From positions 2,728,001 through 2,792,000 of the forward strand of contig NZ_CP033924.1 of assembly GCF_003815875.1 (NCBI RefSeq): DNA of 64,000 nucleotides. The letters run 5' to 3'. Every line of letters starts with the position of its first letter. Within the stretch, counting starts at the first letter, position 1. The translations under genes were made by a program, and so were the position numbers. The stretch is from Chryseobacterium lactis. GTDB taxonomy: Bacteria; Bacteroidota; Bacteroidia; Flavobacteriales; Weeksellaceae. The notes beneath the pieces are model-generated. The model saw only the letters and a list, made by a program, of their open reading frames with translations, was not told the origin of the DNA and searched no databases. This document shows, piece by piece, positions 1 to 11,715 of this stretch.

Positions 1-1
1 A

Positions 2-262
2 TATCAGTTTGATAATAAATGGGCGTTGGCAGGAAGACTGGAATATTACAATGATAAGCATGGTGTAATCATTAATACAGGAACTCCTAACGGTTTTCAA
101 ACATTTGGATATTCACTGAATGTAGATTATGCAGTGCTGAAAAATGTAGTATTCCGTACTGAAGCCAGAGGTTTCACGTCCAAAGATGCCATTTTTGCAA
201 AGAATGATGAGTTCAGAAAAGGAAACTTCTTTATTACAACAAGTTTAGCGGTTTGGTTTTAA
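2..262 (+). CDS. C-terminal end of an outer-membrane beta-barrel porin (partial)
   Basis: The reading frame is open from the window edge (Y-Q-F-D-N-K-W...) and ends in ...SLAVWF, with a terminal Phe and alternating aromatic/polar residues as in the last strand of an outer-membrane barrel. The segment resembles the end of the OmpL-like or 'porin-2' barrel proteins that sit between kdpC and the KdpD-like sensor in many Flavobacteriia. The two genes that follow support that reading. The N-terminus lies outside the window, so family assignment is tentative. Confidence 0.6.
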   Translation, partial: YQFDNKWALAGRLEYYNDKHGVIINTGTPNGFQTFGYSLNVDYAVLKNVVFRTEARGFTSKDAIFAKNDEFRKGNFFITTSLAVWF

Positions 263-308
263 TCTAAAACCACAAAAGTCACAAAAGGTTTTATTTAAAA
301 CACTTTAG

Positions 309-430
309 AACACTTAAGTAAGCTGATAATGTTATTGATAAAAGTACACATAAGGTGAAAATCGAAGATTTTCAATAACTTAAGTGATCTCATATAAAAC
401 AGTTAGTGGTAACTTATAATAACTTAAGTG
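309..430. repeat. Intergenic repeats and small hairpin before the KdpD-like gene
   Basis: The 257-base gap holds two exact copies of AATAACTTAAGTG (374-386 and 418-430, 44 bases apart) and a related AACACTTAAGT at 309-319. There is also a short perfect hairpin, GAAAATC/GATTTTC, at 357-373 with a 3-base loop. No gene is visible. The repeats could be operator sites or a decayed intergenic repeat, and the sequence does not decide between them. Confidence 0.4.
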
Positions 431-518
431 TTTAAAAAAATAATCTGTTATAATATTGAGCCTTTGGATTGAAAGTGAAAACTTTTCCTAGAAAAATTGC
501 TAATCGAAGGTTAACAGA

Positions 519-1661
519 ATGTTTAAAATAAAATTAAAAAGAATAAAATCAATGTCATCAGCGAAACATTTTTTAGAACTAATCCAGAAATCCCGGAAAG
601 GGAAATTTAAGATTTATATCGGGATGAGCGCGGGCGTAGGAAAGACATTTCGTATGCTTCAGGAAGCGCATTCCCTTTTAAGAAACGGCATTGATGTGAA
701 AATTGGGTATATAGAGACCCACGACAGGGAAGAAACGGTGGCTCTTGCCGAAGGAATTCCTGAAATTGCACGAAAATCGGTCTTTTATAAAGGTAAAAAT
801 CTGGAAGAAATGGATCTTCAGGCTATCATTAATGAACACCCTGAAGTGGTTCTTGTGGATGAGCTGGCTCATACCAATGTGGAAGGCTCCAAAAATAAAA
901 AAAGATGGCAGGATGTTCTGGAGATTCTTGATAACGGGATCAACGTGATCAGTGCCATGAATATTCAGCATATTGAAAGTCTGAATGAAGAAGTCAAAAA
1001 AATCACCGGAGTAGAAGTTACTGAACGCGTTCCGGATAAAATCCTGGCTCTTGCTGATGAAGTGGTAAATATTGATCTTACTGCTGATGAATTGCTTACC
1101 CGATTGAAAGAAGGGAAAATCTATAAAAAAGAGAAAATACAGACAGCACTTAGCAATTTTTTTCAGAGCGGACATATTCTGCAATTGAGAGAACTTGCAT
1201 TAAAGGAAGTAGCCACCCATGTCGAGCGAAAAGTGGAAACTGAAATCAAGACAGAAAATTTTAAACCCATAAAATTCCTGGCCTGTATCAGCAGTAATGA
1301 AAAGATTGCCAAAACAATTATCAGGAAAACAGCCCGACTGGCGAGTTATTATAACAGCCCATGGACAGTTCTTTATATTCAAAAGCCCTCGGAAAATCCT
1401 GAAAAAATAGCACTGGATAAACAACGGTATTTGATTAATAATTTTAATTTAGCACAGGAATTGGGTGCAAAGGTAATACGGGTGAAAGAAAACAGCGTCC
1501 ATAAAGGAATTCTGGACTATGTAGTTGACCATAATATTACCACGGTTTGCATTGGAAAACCCCATGCGAAATTTTGGCAACGTCTGCTTGGATATAGTTG
1601 GATTTATACCCTCATGAACAGACTGAATGAACGACAGGTAGATATTATTATTTTATCTTAA
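519..1661 (+). CDS. KdpD-like sensor protein (N-terminal KdpD domain plus USP domain only)
   Basis: This 380-residue protein carries the cytoplasmic N-terminal KdpD domain with a P-loop, GMSAGVGKT (residues 35-43), and the VDELAHTN stretch near residue 113. A universal-stress-protein-like domain follows from about residue 250. It lacks the four membrane helices and the kinase domain of classical KdpD (about 890 residues). Flavobacteriia commonly encode this split form and place a separate histidine kinase next to it, as here. Met12 (base 552) is an alternative start that aligns better with typical family N-termini. Its likely role is sensing K+ limitation or ionic stress and signalling through the neighbouring kinase. 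Confidence 0.85.
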   Translation: MFKIKLKRIKSMSSAKHFLELIQKSRKGKFKIYIGMSAGVGKTFRMLQEAHSLLRNGIDVKIGYIETHDREETVALAEGIPEIARKSVFYKGKNLEEMDLQAIINEHPEVVLVDELAHTNVEGSKNKKRWQDVLEILDNGINVISAMNIQHIESLNEEVKKITGVEVTERVPDKILALADEVVNIDLTADELLTRLKEGKIYKKEKIQTALSNFFQSGHILQLRELALKEVATHVERKVETEIKTENFKPIKFLACISSNEKIAKTIIRKTARLASYYNSPWTVLYIQKPSENPEKIALDKQRYLINNFNLAQELGAKVIRVKENSVHKGILDYVVDHNITTVCIGKPHAKFWQRLLGYSWIYTLMNRLNERQVDIIILS

Positions 1662-1745
1662 AAAGTAATGAAATCGCAATGATTGGGAAACACAAACACC
1701 GATAAAGATGACGCGATTGCATATGTCTTTTAAAAGTATCTTCAT

Positions 1746-3461
1746 ATGAAACTTAAAACAAAACTCACCTTAGGCGTTGGCCTTCTATTTCTGCTGATTG
1801 TGCTGCTTTCAGTGATAGGTTCTGTATATATCAATAAATTAAAATCAGATACTGAAAAGATCCTTACCGCCAATTACAATAGTCTGGAGTTTTCAAAAAA
1901 TATGCTCCTTGCTTTGGATAATATAAGTACGGATAGCGCTATTGCCATAACAGATTTTCAGAAAAATAACCGGTTACAGGAAAAAAATCTTACTGAATTC
2001 GGTGAAAAAGAAGCCACTCAGAACCTTAATCTTCATTTTAACAGTTATCTGAAAGAACCTGCACCCAGTAAAGAGAAACTCATACGGGAAGATCTGGCCA
2101 AGATTATGTCCCTGAATATGAAAGGAATTGAACGGAAAAGTGATATCGCCATTATTACCGCTACTAATGCTACTTTTTGGATTGTAAGTTTGGGAACTGT
2201 ATGCTTTCTGATAGCTTTTGTTCTGCTTTTTAATTTGCCACAGACTATTGCCGAACCGATCAACCAGCTAACCTTCAGTATCAGACAGATTGCCAATAAA
2301 AATTATAATGAAAGGGTTCATTTTAAAGGAAGCGAAGAGTTTAACAGTCTTGCGGAATCATTTAATGTGATGGCGGAAAAGCTTCAGGAATATGAAAGCA
2401 GCAGCCTTTCAAAGCAGTTGATGGAGAAAAAGCGAATTGAAACATTGGTGAATAATATGCACGACGCGGTGATTGGGCTGGATGAAAACCATTTTATCTA
2501 CATGATCAACGATGAAGCACTAAAGATTACCAATCTCCGTAAAGAGGAAATTATAGGAAAAACTGCTCATGAAGTTGCGATCAACAATGATCTGATGCGG
2601 GAACTGTTGAAAAATATTGATCATCCGGTAAAAGATCCGATTAAGATTGTTCGGGACAATAAGGAGAATTATTTTGAACAGGATATTATTCCCATCAATA
2701 TTGCAAGAACGGGAGAGAAGGAAAAGAAATATATCGGGAAGGTAATTTTGTTGCGAAATATTACTCCTTTCAAAGAACTTGATTTTGCTAAAACAAATTT
2801 TATCGCCACCATTTCTCATGAATTAAAAACACCGATATCAGCCATTAAGATGGGCGTTCAGTTGCTTGGAAACCAGAAATTCGGAGAGTTGAATGAGCAG
2901 CAGCAGGAACTTTTAAAGAGTATCAACGAAGATGGACAGCGATTGCTGGATATTACCGGAGAGCTGCTTAATCTTTCACAAGTAGAATCGGGGAATATCC
3001 GATTGACTGTTGATCGATGTTCTCCCAAGGAAATTGTACAGACCGCAGTGAAAAATGTTGAAAAACTGGCTGAACAAAAAAATATAGCCATCAATACCGA
3101 ATATCTGCTGGAAGACACCGATTTTGTAGCAGCTGATTTTGATAAAACGGTGTGGGTGATGAATAATTTTCTTACCAATGCAGTAAAGCATTCTTTTCAG
3201 GATGAAAGCATTCAGATTGTAGTGGAAAAACGGGATTCTTTTATTCAGTTTAAAATTATAGATACGGGAAGCGGTATTGATGAAAAATACCACCGTCAGA
3301 TTTTTGACCGCTATTTTCAGGTTCCCGGTGAGCATCAGAATGGCACAGGCCTCGGGCTGGCGATTTCCAAGAATTTTATTGAAAAACAAAACGGAGAGAT
3401 CGGAGTGAGAAGTTCTTTGAATAATGGGAGTACGTTTTATTTCAGATTGCCGGTTTCTTGA
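1746..3461 (+). CDS. Membrane histidine kinase (HAMP-PAS-HisKA-HATPase), kdp-associated
   Basis: This 571-residue kinase has membrane helices at about 7-29 and 142-164 flanking a roughly 110-residue periplasmic segment. A HAMP linker (about 165-215), a PAS domain (about 230-340) and a HisKA domain follow, with the phospho-acceptor His358 in ISHELKTP. The catalytic domain shows an N box (NNFLTNAVKHS) and G boxes (DTGSGID, GTGLGLAIS). It starts 84 bases after the KdpD-like gene on the same strand, so it probably supplies the kinase half of a split KdpD system. No response regulator is visible in the window, so its partner is encoded elsewhere or left of the edge. Confidence 0.88.
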   Translation: MKLKTKLTLGVGLLFLLIVLLSVIGSVYINKLKSDTEKILTANYNSLEFSKNMLLALDNISTDSAIAITDFQKNNRLQEKNLTEFGEKEATQNLNLHFNSYLKEPAPSKEKLIREDLAKIMSLNMKGIERKSDIAIITATNATFWIVSLGTVCFLIAFVLLFNLPQTIAEPINQLTFSIRQIANKNYNERVHFKGSEEFNSLAESFNVMAEKLQEYESSSLSKQLMEKKRIETLVNNMHDAVIGLDENHFIYMINDEALKITNLRKEEIIGKTAHEVAINNDLMRELLKNIDHPVKDPIKIVRDNKENYFEQDIIPINIARTGEKEKKYIGKVILLRNITPFKELDFAKTNFIATISHELKTPISAIKMGVQLLGNQKFGELNEQQQELLKSINEDGQRLLDITGELLNLSQVESGNIRLTVDRCSPKEIVQTAVKNVEKLAEQKNIAINTEYLLEDTDFVAADFDKTVWVMNNFLTNAVKHSFQDESIQIVVEKRDSFIQFKIIDTGSGIDEKYHRQIFDRYFQVPGEHQNGTGLGLAISKNFIEKQNGEIGVRSSLNNGSTFYFRLPVS

Positions 3462-3523
3462 TGTTTTGTTGTTGGTTTCCAGAGTCAAATAATTTTTTTA
3501 AATTTGATTTAAATTGACACACG

Positions 3524-3769
3524 ATGAGCACCTCAGATTTAAAACTTGATTTGATTAACAGAATTACCCAATTAAAAGAAGTCCGAATTGTTGAAGAAAT
3601 TCAGAAGCTTTTGGATTTTGAATTAGATCAGAACGAATCTATTCTTGACGATTCTCAAAAGGAAAAAGTTGCTAAAGCGAGAGAGGAATATAAATAGAAG
3701 TCCTATCTCACCGAAGAGAAAGCAAATCAGGATATCGAAGAATGGCTAAAAGAAAGGTCATTGAAATAA
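3524..3769 (+). pseudogene. Antitoxin-like small gene interrupted by an in-frame TAG
   Basis: An ATG at 3524 opens 57 codons (MSTSDLKLDLINRITQLKEV...), then TAG at 3695-3697. The same frame continues for 23 more codons (KSYLTEEKANQDIEEWLKER...) to TAA at 3767. The combined product of about 80 residues matches my memory of small Bacteroidota antitoxins: an LKLDLINxI start, an EIQKLLDFELD middle and an acidic LTEExANxxIxEWL tail. The tail is still coherent after the stop, so this looks like one gene broken by one substitution. No RelE/ParE toxin follows. A terminator comes next, so it is an orphan or decaying module. Confidence 0.55.
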
Positions 3770-3794
3770 ATTAATACTAATAATAAAAAACAAA

Positions 3795-3823
3795 AGGCTG
3801 CAAAATTATTTTGCAGCCTTTTT
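3795..3823. terminator. Intrinsic terminator, usable in both directions
   Basis: A perfect 10-bp stem, GGCTGCAAAA/TTTTGCAGCC, has a 3-base loop and six T on the right. A run of A lies before the left arm, which gives T's on the minus strand. It separates the antitoxin relic (+) from the convergent LRR gene (-). Confidence 0.85.
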
Positions 3824-3838
3824 TAAACAGACATTCGT

Positions 3839-6457
3839 TTAATCCTTAATAAACTTTTGGGTCATTGTTTTATTTTTCGTGGAAACTTTAATCATATAGT
3901 TTCCTTTAGAAAGTTCAGAAACATTTACTGAATTTCCTTTTACCTGGGTTGAGTTGATAATTCTTCCCGCCCCATCGTAGATTTCAGCTTTGATTACTTC
4001 ATCCTTAGACTTAATATTCAGAACATCTTTCACTGGATTTGGATAGATCGTAAATTGAGTATTATCCTTACTTCTCTCCGTTGTCGCTAAAATGCTTTCA
4101 ACAGATGTTGTCGCAGTATTGGTAATGATAGGATGGTTATAGTCGAAGTAAATTTTCGCGGTATTACTGAAACTATCTCCAGCATTTAAAGTCGATTTTG
4201 TTTTGATTTTAAATGAAACATATCCGTCATTATGGACATCATCGAAAGGAAGCTGGATGTTTTCAAAAATAAATTCAACCACGTTCGGACCTGTAATTTT
4301 GGTAACGAAGTCGTGACTTCCATTGAAGGCTACAAGAGAAGCCAAATCGAATTTCGTCGTGTCAATTTCATCTTTTATCACAACACTTCTGGCATTGGCC
4401 GTTCCTGTATTTTCAAATCTGATTAAATAATGTACATAATCTCCGACTTTAGCCTGAGCAATGGAAGCTCCTTCCAAACAGGTTTTATCATTAGGATCAA
4501 AAGAGTTGACTACCGTTCGGTTGAGTGTAAAGCTATTATCCACAGGCGTTTCATCTGTTGCTGCTCCGTTGATTTGGGCTGTATAATGCAGAATATCACC
4601 TGCGCTCAAAGGCGGAGTCTGTGTTGGGGTATTTAATTTAATAGTTACCGTAATTTCTTTGCTTTCAAAAGGAAGAAGATTGGTGAAATTCCAGTTTAAA
4701 ACTCCCGGAGACTGTGAGTTCGGAGTAAGTGTAGAAGCTTGATAATCTGAGATACTGTCATTGTAATTGAATGCTAAAGTTCCCGATTGTACAGTATTTC
4801 CTTTATTTTTATACACAAGCTTATATTGCGTTTGGAAGCCCGGAGTTGCAGCAGTAATCGGAAGAATTACCATTTCCAGGTCATTATGGGTTCCGTTAGG
4901 TGTCATACAGAAATTTTGAATCAAAGGACTGGCCTGTGCAGGGAAATCTGCGGTAATACTTGTTGGAGAAATAGTAAAATAAGCCGGATTTTCAAGCACC
5001 GGTGTAATGACATTTGCTCCTGCCTGAACTGCCAATGAATAATTTCCTGAATTGTTGGCAATATAAGTCCCTGAGTTGGTTCCATCGGTAATAGTGAATT
5101 TTTGGAAGGCTTTACCCGGATCTGTACTGTCACAACCATTATTGTCAACGTCTACCTTTGTATTTCCCTGAACGGTATAGACTGTTCCTCCAGGAACAAA
5201 AGAACAATAGCTGTTGATTTCCACATTATTGTGCCCGTAGTTCGCTAACATAGTAGAAAACGTCTGTATTTTTTTAGTATCACAGCATACATAGGCTAAA
5301 TTGGGACTGAATGATTTCGGTCCGGCAGAATAGTCCAGAGTAGGTTTCCCATTTTTGACATTAACATGAGTAAGAGCATTCCCTACCGCGCTTATTGATG
5401 CCAATTTCGGATTTTGGCTCGCATCAATACTGGTAAGAAAATCCTCACCCAAGGATAAAAATACGAGATTAGTAGCAGGGGAAACATCTAACGAAGTTAT
5501 TTTGTTATCTCCTAATGACAAGTTAAACATAGCAGTTAATCCTGTCAGATTCAACGAAGATATACTTGTTCCGCCTACAGTTAATCCTAATAAATTAGGG
5601 TTGTTTTGAACACTTAGAGAAGTAAGCAACGGAGATGTTGAGATGGTGATGTATTTCAGATTACTATTATTCTGAATATTAAGTGTGCTCAATAATGAGT
5701 TTTTGTCTATATCAAGATTAGCAAGCAATGGCGAATTGGTGAAGTCCAGTGAGGTTATTTTTGTTTTTTGGATATTCACGTATTCAAGATTGCTTAATGT
5801 ATTGAATGTAAGTGAGGTAAGGTTGGGTTTGATGATGTATAATTTCTTCAGATTGATATTGTTGGACAGATCTAAACTTGTAAAATTAACGTTACTGCTT
5901 TCTCCAAAATAAATATCTTCCAATGTTGTAAGGTTCGAAATGTCAGCACTTCCCAAATGTGCGTTTGCCGAAATTGAAATCTTCTTTAGAGAAAGATTTT
6001 GTAAAAAGCTTAGATTGGAAATAGTACCGCTGTTATTAGAGAAAAAGAAAGTCTCAAGCTGGTTACAACCTTGTACATTCAATATATTAAGGGCATTGCT
6101 GTAAGAATATAACTCCTTTAGCTGCGTCATGTTGCTTAAATCGACAGAGTTAAGTACTGCATTTCCCGTTAGGTTAAAATATACAAGATTGGTAAAACTC
6201 TTGATTCCTGTTATGTCATTAATTTGGGTACTGCCTAATGTTAACTTTGAAATATTTTGCGCCTCACTTACCTGGATTTCCCCGTCATTATTGGTGTCTA
6301 TTATGGTTGGATTACCATTGAGGTCATAAGAAAAAGGATTATTTCCCGTATTTGCTGTGAGTAATTTTGCTTTGAATTTTGGATCCGGAATGGTAACAAT
6401 TTGTGCATGAATTGCAAAATGTGCTAAAAATAGCACAAAAAGATAAATGTTTTTCAT
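3839..6457 (-). CDS. Secreted leucine-rich-repeat protein with type IX secretion sorting domain
   Basis: An 872-residue protein with a signal peptide (first ~19 residues, ending AIHAQ). An EF-hand-like DTNNDGEIQ sits near residue 55, followed by irregular leucine-rich repeats (LxxLDxSxNxxLxxL type) from about 70 to 390. A conserved-repeat region (about 500-790) contains NSFDPNDKTCLEG and IYFDYNHPIITNTA. The last ~75 residues (IYPNPVKDVLNI ... KGNYMIKV ... KFIKD) form a type A type IX secretion C-terminal domain, so export to the surface or medium by PorSS/T9SS is expected. It is a paralogue of the next gene on the same strand. Substrate or partner is unknown, though LRR domains usually mediate protein contacts. 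Confidence 0.85.
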   Translation of the reverse strand: MKNIYLFVLFLAHFAIHAQIVTIPDPKFKAKLLTANTGNNPFSYDLNGNPTIIDTNNDGEIQVSEAQNISKLTLGSTQINDITGIKSFTNLVYFNLTGNAVLNSVDLSNMTQLKELYSYSNALNILNVQGCNQLETFFFSNNSGTISNLSFLQNLSLKKISISANAHLGSADISNLTTLEDIYFGESSNVNFTSLDLSNNINLKKLYIIKPNLTSLTFNTLSNLEYVNIQKTKITSLDFTNSPLLANLDIDKNSLLSTLNIQNNSNLKYITISTSPLLTSLSVQNNPNLLGLTVGGTSISSLNLTGLTAMFNLSLGDNKITSLDVSPATNLVFLSLGEDFLTSIDASQNPKLASISAVGNALTHVNVKNGKPTLDYSAGPKSFSPNLAYVCCDTKKIQTFSTMLANYGHNNVEINSYCSFVPGGTVYTVQGNTKVDVDNNGCDSTDPGKAFQKFTITDGTNSGTYIANNSGNYSLAVQAGANVITPVLENPAYFTISPTSITADFPAQASPLIQNFCMTPNGTHNDLEMVILPITAATPGFQTQYKLVYKNKGNTVQSGTLAFNYNDSISDYQASTLTPNSQSPGVLNWNFTNLLPFESKEITVTIKLNTPTQTPPLSAGDILHYTAQINGAATDETPVDNSFTLNRTVVNSFDPNDKTCLEGASIAQAKVGDYVHYLIRFENTGTANARSVVIKDEIDTTKFDLASLVAFNGSHDFVTKITGPNVVEFIFENIQLPFDDVHNDGYVSFKIKTKSTLNAGDSFSNTAKIYFDYNHPIITNTATTSVESILATTERSKDNTQFTIYPNPVKDVLNIKSKDEVIKAEIYDGAGRIINSTQVKGNSVNVSELSKGNYMIKVSTKNKTMTQKFIKD

Positions 6458-6681
6458 GATTAGGTGATATTTAGTTTGATGTAAATATATGAAAATTGTT
6501 TACATTTTTGTTTTTATGTTTAATATTTTTAATTTTTATTCTGTTTTAATTGTAAATTTTACTTTTATTAATGTTTTTGTTATTGTTTTTAATAATTGAA
6601 TATACTTCAAATATTGGGTCTGGTATTGACATTATAGGTAAAATAATATAGTTTTTACGAGCGTTATTGCTAGGGACAAAA

Positions 6682-6704
6682 AAAGCTGTGATTTTCACAG
6701 CTTT
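6682..6704 (-). terminator. Intrinsic terminator after the second LRR gene
   Basis: Stem AAAGCTGTGA/TCACAGCTTT with a 3-base loop. Read on the minus strand it is followed by seven T. It lies just past the stop of the 6728-9325 gene, so the two LRR paralogues are separate transcription units. The remaining 220 bases to the start of the other LRR gene are AT-rich with no gene visible. Confidence 0.8.
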
Positions 6705-6727
6705 ATCTATTTTTCGAATACTAATTT

Positions 6728-9325
6728 TTAGTCTTTGATAAATTTTAAATGAGAAATTGCATTCTTCGTCATTATTTTAATCATATAATTTCCTTTTGGA
6801 AGAGCAGAAACGTCAACAGACTTCTGTGATACTCCCGTTGAAAGGACAATTCTTCCGGCAGCATCATAGATCTCAACCTTCTTTACTTCATTCTTAGACT
6901 GAATATTCAGAACATCTTTTACCGGATTAGGATAAATGGTCAGTTGATCTTTATTGCTTTGTACTTCTGTGGTTGCTAATGTATTTTCTACCGTTGTCGT
7001 TGCAGTATTAGTAATAATCGGGTGATTATAATCGAAATAAATTTTCGCCGTATTACTGAAACTGTCTCCGGCTGTTAAAGTTGATTTTGTTTTAATCTTA
7101 AATGAAATATATCCGTCATTATTCGCATCATCAAAAGGAAGCTGAATGTTTTCAAAGATAAATTCTACCGCATTAGGATTTATTATTTTTGTTACAAAAT
7201 TGTGGCTGCCATTTAATGCGACTAATGAAGACACGTCAAACTTTGAAGTGTCAATTTCATCTGTTACCACAATGTTTCTGGCATTGGCAGTTCCTGTATT
7301 TTCAAATCTGATTACATAATGTACATAATCCCCAACTTTAGACTGTGCAATTGAAGCTCCTTCAAGACACGTTTTATCATTAGGGTCAAAAGAGTTAACG
7401 ACTTTTTGATTTAATCCAAAATAATTATCAGCAGGAACCTCATCAGTAGCTCCGTTGATTTTGGCGGTATAAGATAAAATATCTCCACTATTCAGTGCAG
7501 GAATCTGCGTAGGAGTATTTAATTGAACTTTTACTGTAATCTCTCTTGTTTCAAAAGGAAGAAGATTCGTAAAGTTCCAATTTAAAGTTCCGGCAGATTG
7601 AGTATCAGGAGAAGTTGTTGCAGTCAGGTAATTCATTACACTATTATTATAACTGAAGGCAATATTTCCGGATTGGGCCGCAGTACCTTTGTTTTTGTAA
7701 ACGATTTTATATTTCGATTCAAAGCCTGGTGTAGCTATTGTAACAGGAATTATAACAATCTCCAGATCATTATGATTTCCATTGGCTGTAAGACAAAAGT
7801 CTTGTGTTGCAGGACTTGGCTGGGTTGGGAAATTAACATTTACAGTAGCCGGAGTAATGGTAAAATAGGCTGGGTTTTCCAAAATAGGTGTTATGACAGT
7901 GGTTCCAAAAGGAAGAAAGAATGAGTGAGCACCACTGATGTTGGATATTGAAGTACCTTGGCCTTGTGCCGAAGTATAACTAAAAACATTAAATTTTTGA
8001 AATGGTTTTATGGGATCATTACTGTCACAGCCATTCCCATTCATGTCATATCTTGTACTTCCTTGCACGGTGTAATAAGTGCCTCCGGGAGTAAATGAGC
8101 AGTAGGAATTGACAACAACGTTCGGCTGGTTATATTGTTGGGTTAACAAGGCATTTGCTCCGCCTATGGCCATAGGATCAATGCATAGATATTTGAGTTG
8201 TGGAGTATTCCCAAATGTTAAATTGAGTCCCAAACCGCTGTAGTTTGTTCTCCCGTTCTTTATTAACAACGTTTTCAAATCGGTGTTATTGGTAAAATCA
8301 AATCCTACAAGCTGTAAATTCTGTGTTAAATCAACATTTTTGAATGAATTATTTGTAGCAGCCAATGCTTTTAACCAAGGTGTTTGATTAAAAGAAGCTT
8401 CTTCTATTTGATTGTTGCGGATATCCAGATACTGTAAATTGGCATTATTATTAAATACTATAGAATGTAAAGCATTATCCATAACATTTACTTCGTAAAC
8501 CATAGAACAGTTACTGAAATCCAGACTTTCAAGCTGATTGTTGACACCGAAAAAGCTTACCAAAGATGTATAAGGAGTTAAATTGAAGTTTTGAAATGTA
8601 TTTCCAACAATATCAAGGTAGTTTACGATAGATGGGTTGGGTATTGTAAGGCTGTTTAACTGGTTATGGGCAACCACAATTTTCTTTAAACCGGTACTTC
8701 CGGAAAAATTGATATTTGATAATGAAGTATTATCAGTAATATTTACTTCTTGCAATAAAGGTAAGTTGCTGAGGTCCAATGATCCAATAGAAGATACGGA
8801 TAATGAAAATTTATTAATATTCGGGCATGAAGTAATGTTGACTGCATTGATGGCCTGTAAATTAATTTCCTGTACCGATGTATTTTGTATACTAACTACA
8901 TTCTCATGGGCACCAAGATATATAGAAAACAGGGAATTACAATTTTGAATTGTTACATCAGCGGTTACCCCTCCAAAGAATTTTAACCTTTGAAGATTAG
9001 GAAAATTATTGAAAATAAGATGAAATGTATTGATATCTGGATTGGTTAATTCTATTTCATACAAATTGGGAAATTCATTAAGCCCGGATAAACTGGTAAT
9101 GGCATCCGTTAAATTATAAATATTAAATTTCCGTACTTGCGACGCTTCCGTTAATTGGATTTCACCATCATTATTAGCATCAAGATTGATGTAATTTCCA
9201 CCTGCGTCAATTGCAGTACCATAAGTAAGTAATTTATTTTTGAGATAGGAATCAGGAATGTTAATAGCCTGTGCATGGCACATCGAAAGCATAATCACCA
9301 AAAGGATTAAGTAGAGTTTTTTCAT
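6728..9325 (-). CDS. Secreted leucine-rich-repeat protein with type IX secretion sorting domain (paralogue)
   Basis: This 865-residue protein is a tandem paralogue of the 3839-6457 gene. It shares a signal peptide (ending CHAQA), an EF-hand-like DANNDGEIQ motif, irregular leucine-rich repeats at about 70-380, and the same central region. The C-terminal half is nearly the same (NSFDPNDKTCLEGASIAQ, IYFDYNHPIITNTATT, IYPNPVKDVLNI). The LRR half is much more divergent, which suggests duplication followed by diversification of the binding face. The C-terminal sorting domain predicts export by T9SS. It has its own terminator and upstream region. Confidence 0.85.
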   Translation of the reverse strand: MKKLYLILLVIMLSMCHAQAINIPDSYLKNKLLTYGTAIDAGGNYINLDANNDGEIQLTEASQVRKFNIYNLTDAITSLSGLNEFPNLYEIELTNPDINTFHLIFNNFPNLQRLKFFGGVTADVTIQNCNSLFSIYLGAHENVVSIQNTSVQEINLQAINAVNITSCPNINKFSLSVSSIGSLDLSNLPLLQEVNITDNTSLSNINFSGSTGLKKIVVAHNQLNSLTIPNPSIVNYLDIVGNTFQNFNLTPYTSLVSFFGVNNQLESLDFSNCSMVYEVNVMDNALHSIVFNNNANLQYLDIRNNQIEEASFNQTPWLKALAATNNSFKNVDLTQNLQLVGFDFTNNTDLKTLLIKNGRTNYSGLGLNLTFGNTPQLKYLCIDPMAIGGANALLTQQYNQPNVVVNSYCSFTPGGTYYTVQGSTRYDMNGNGCDSNDPIKPFQKFNVFSYTSAQGQGTSISNISGAHSFFLPFGTTVITPILENPAYFTITPATVNVNFPTQPSPATQDFCLTANGNHNDLEIVIIPVTIATPGFESKYKIVYKNKGTAAQSGNIAFSYNNSVMNYLTATTSPDTQSAGTLNWNFTNLLPFETREITVKVQLNTPTQIPALNSGDILSYTAKINGATDEVPADNYFGLNQKVVNSFDPNDKTCLEGASIAQSKVGDYVHYVIRFENTGTANARNIVVTDEIDTSKFDVSSLVALNGSHNFVTKIINPNAVEFIFENIQLPFDDANNDGYISFKIKTKSTLTAGDSFSNTAKIYFDYNHPIITNTATTTVENTLATTEVQSNKDQLTIYPNPVKDVLNIQSKNEVKKVEIYDAAGRIVLSTGVSQKSVDVSALPKGNYMIKIMTKNAISHLKFIKD

Positions 9326-9370
9326 GTATTAGTTTATTAAAGTTTATTTTTTATTTAAACAGCAGGCAAA

Positions 9371-9405
9371 AATAAACCATTAAGACGTTATCTTAATGGT
9401 TTATT
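9371..9405 (-). terminator. Intrinsic terminator after ligA
   Basis: A perfect 15-bp stem at 9371-9385 and 9391-9405 (core AAACCATTAAGA/TCTTAATGGTTT) with loop CGTTA. On the minus strand it is followed by a short T-rich stretch. It lies between the ligA stop and the start of the second LRR gene. Confidence 0.75.
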
Positions 9406-9425
9406 TAATAATTGTTTAAAATATT

Positions 9426-11438
<2,013 letters not shown>

Positions 11439-11715
11439 CTATCTTTTAAGCAAAAATAACTAAACTAATGTGAATTCAGGACGAAAATTTTAAACTGAAA
11501 GGAATAATCAAAGAAGGCATATTATAATTTTTTGGCTGTAATACCATTTTATTGAATAATGTAAAGCATCAGTTCTTAGCTGAATGTTAACGCCTTTACG
11601 AACCTATTTGTGCTAAAAAAAATCAAGTATAAAATAGCCCAATTAGACCATACAGGGAAATTAAGAACCTGTAACATACTTCAATCGACTGGTTACACAG
11701 AGAATAAAACAGATG

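Noticed and set aside
3695..3697. TAG read-through or pyrrolysine codon
   Set aside because: No supporting element; a simple nonsense mutation in a small gene is more likely.
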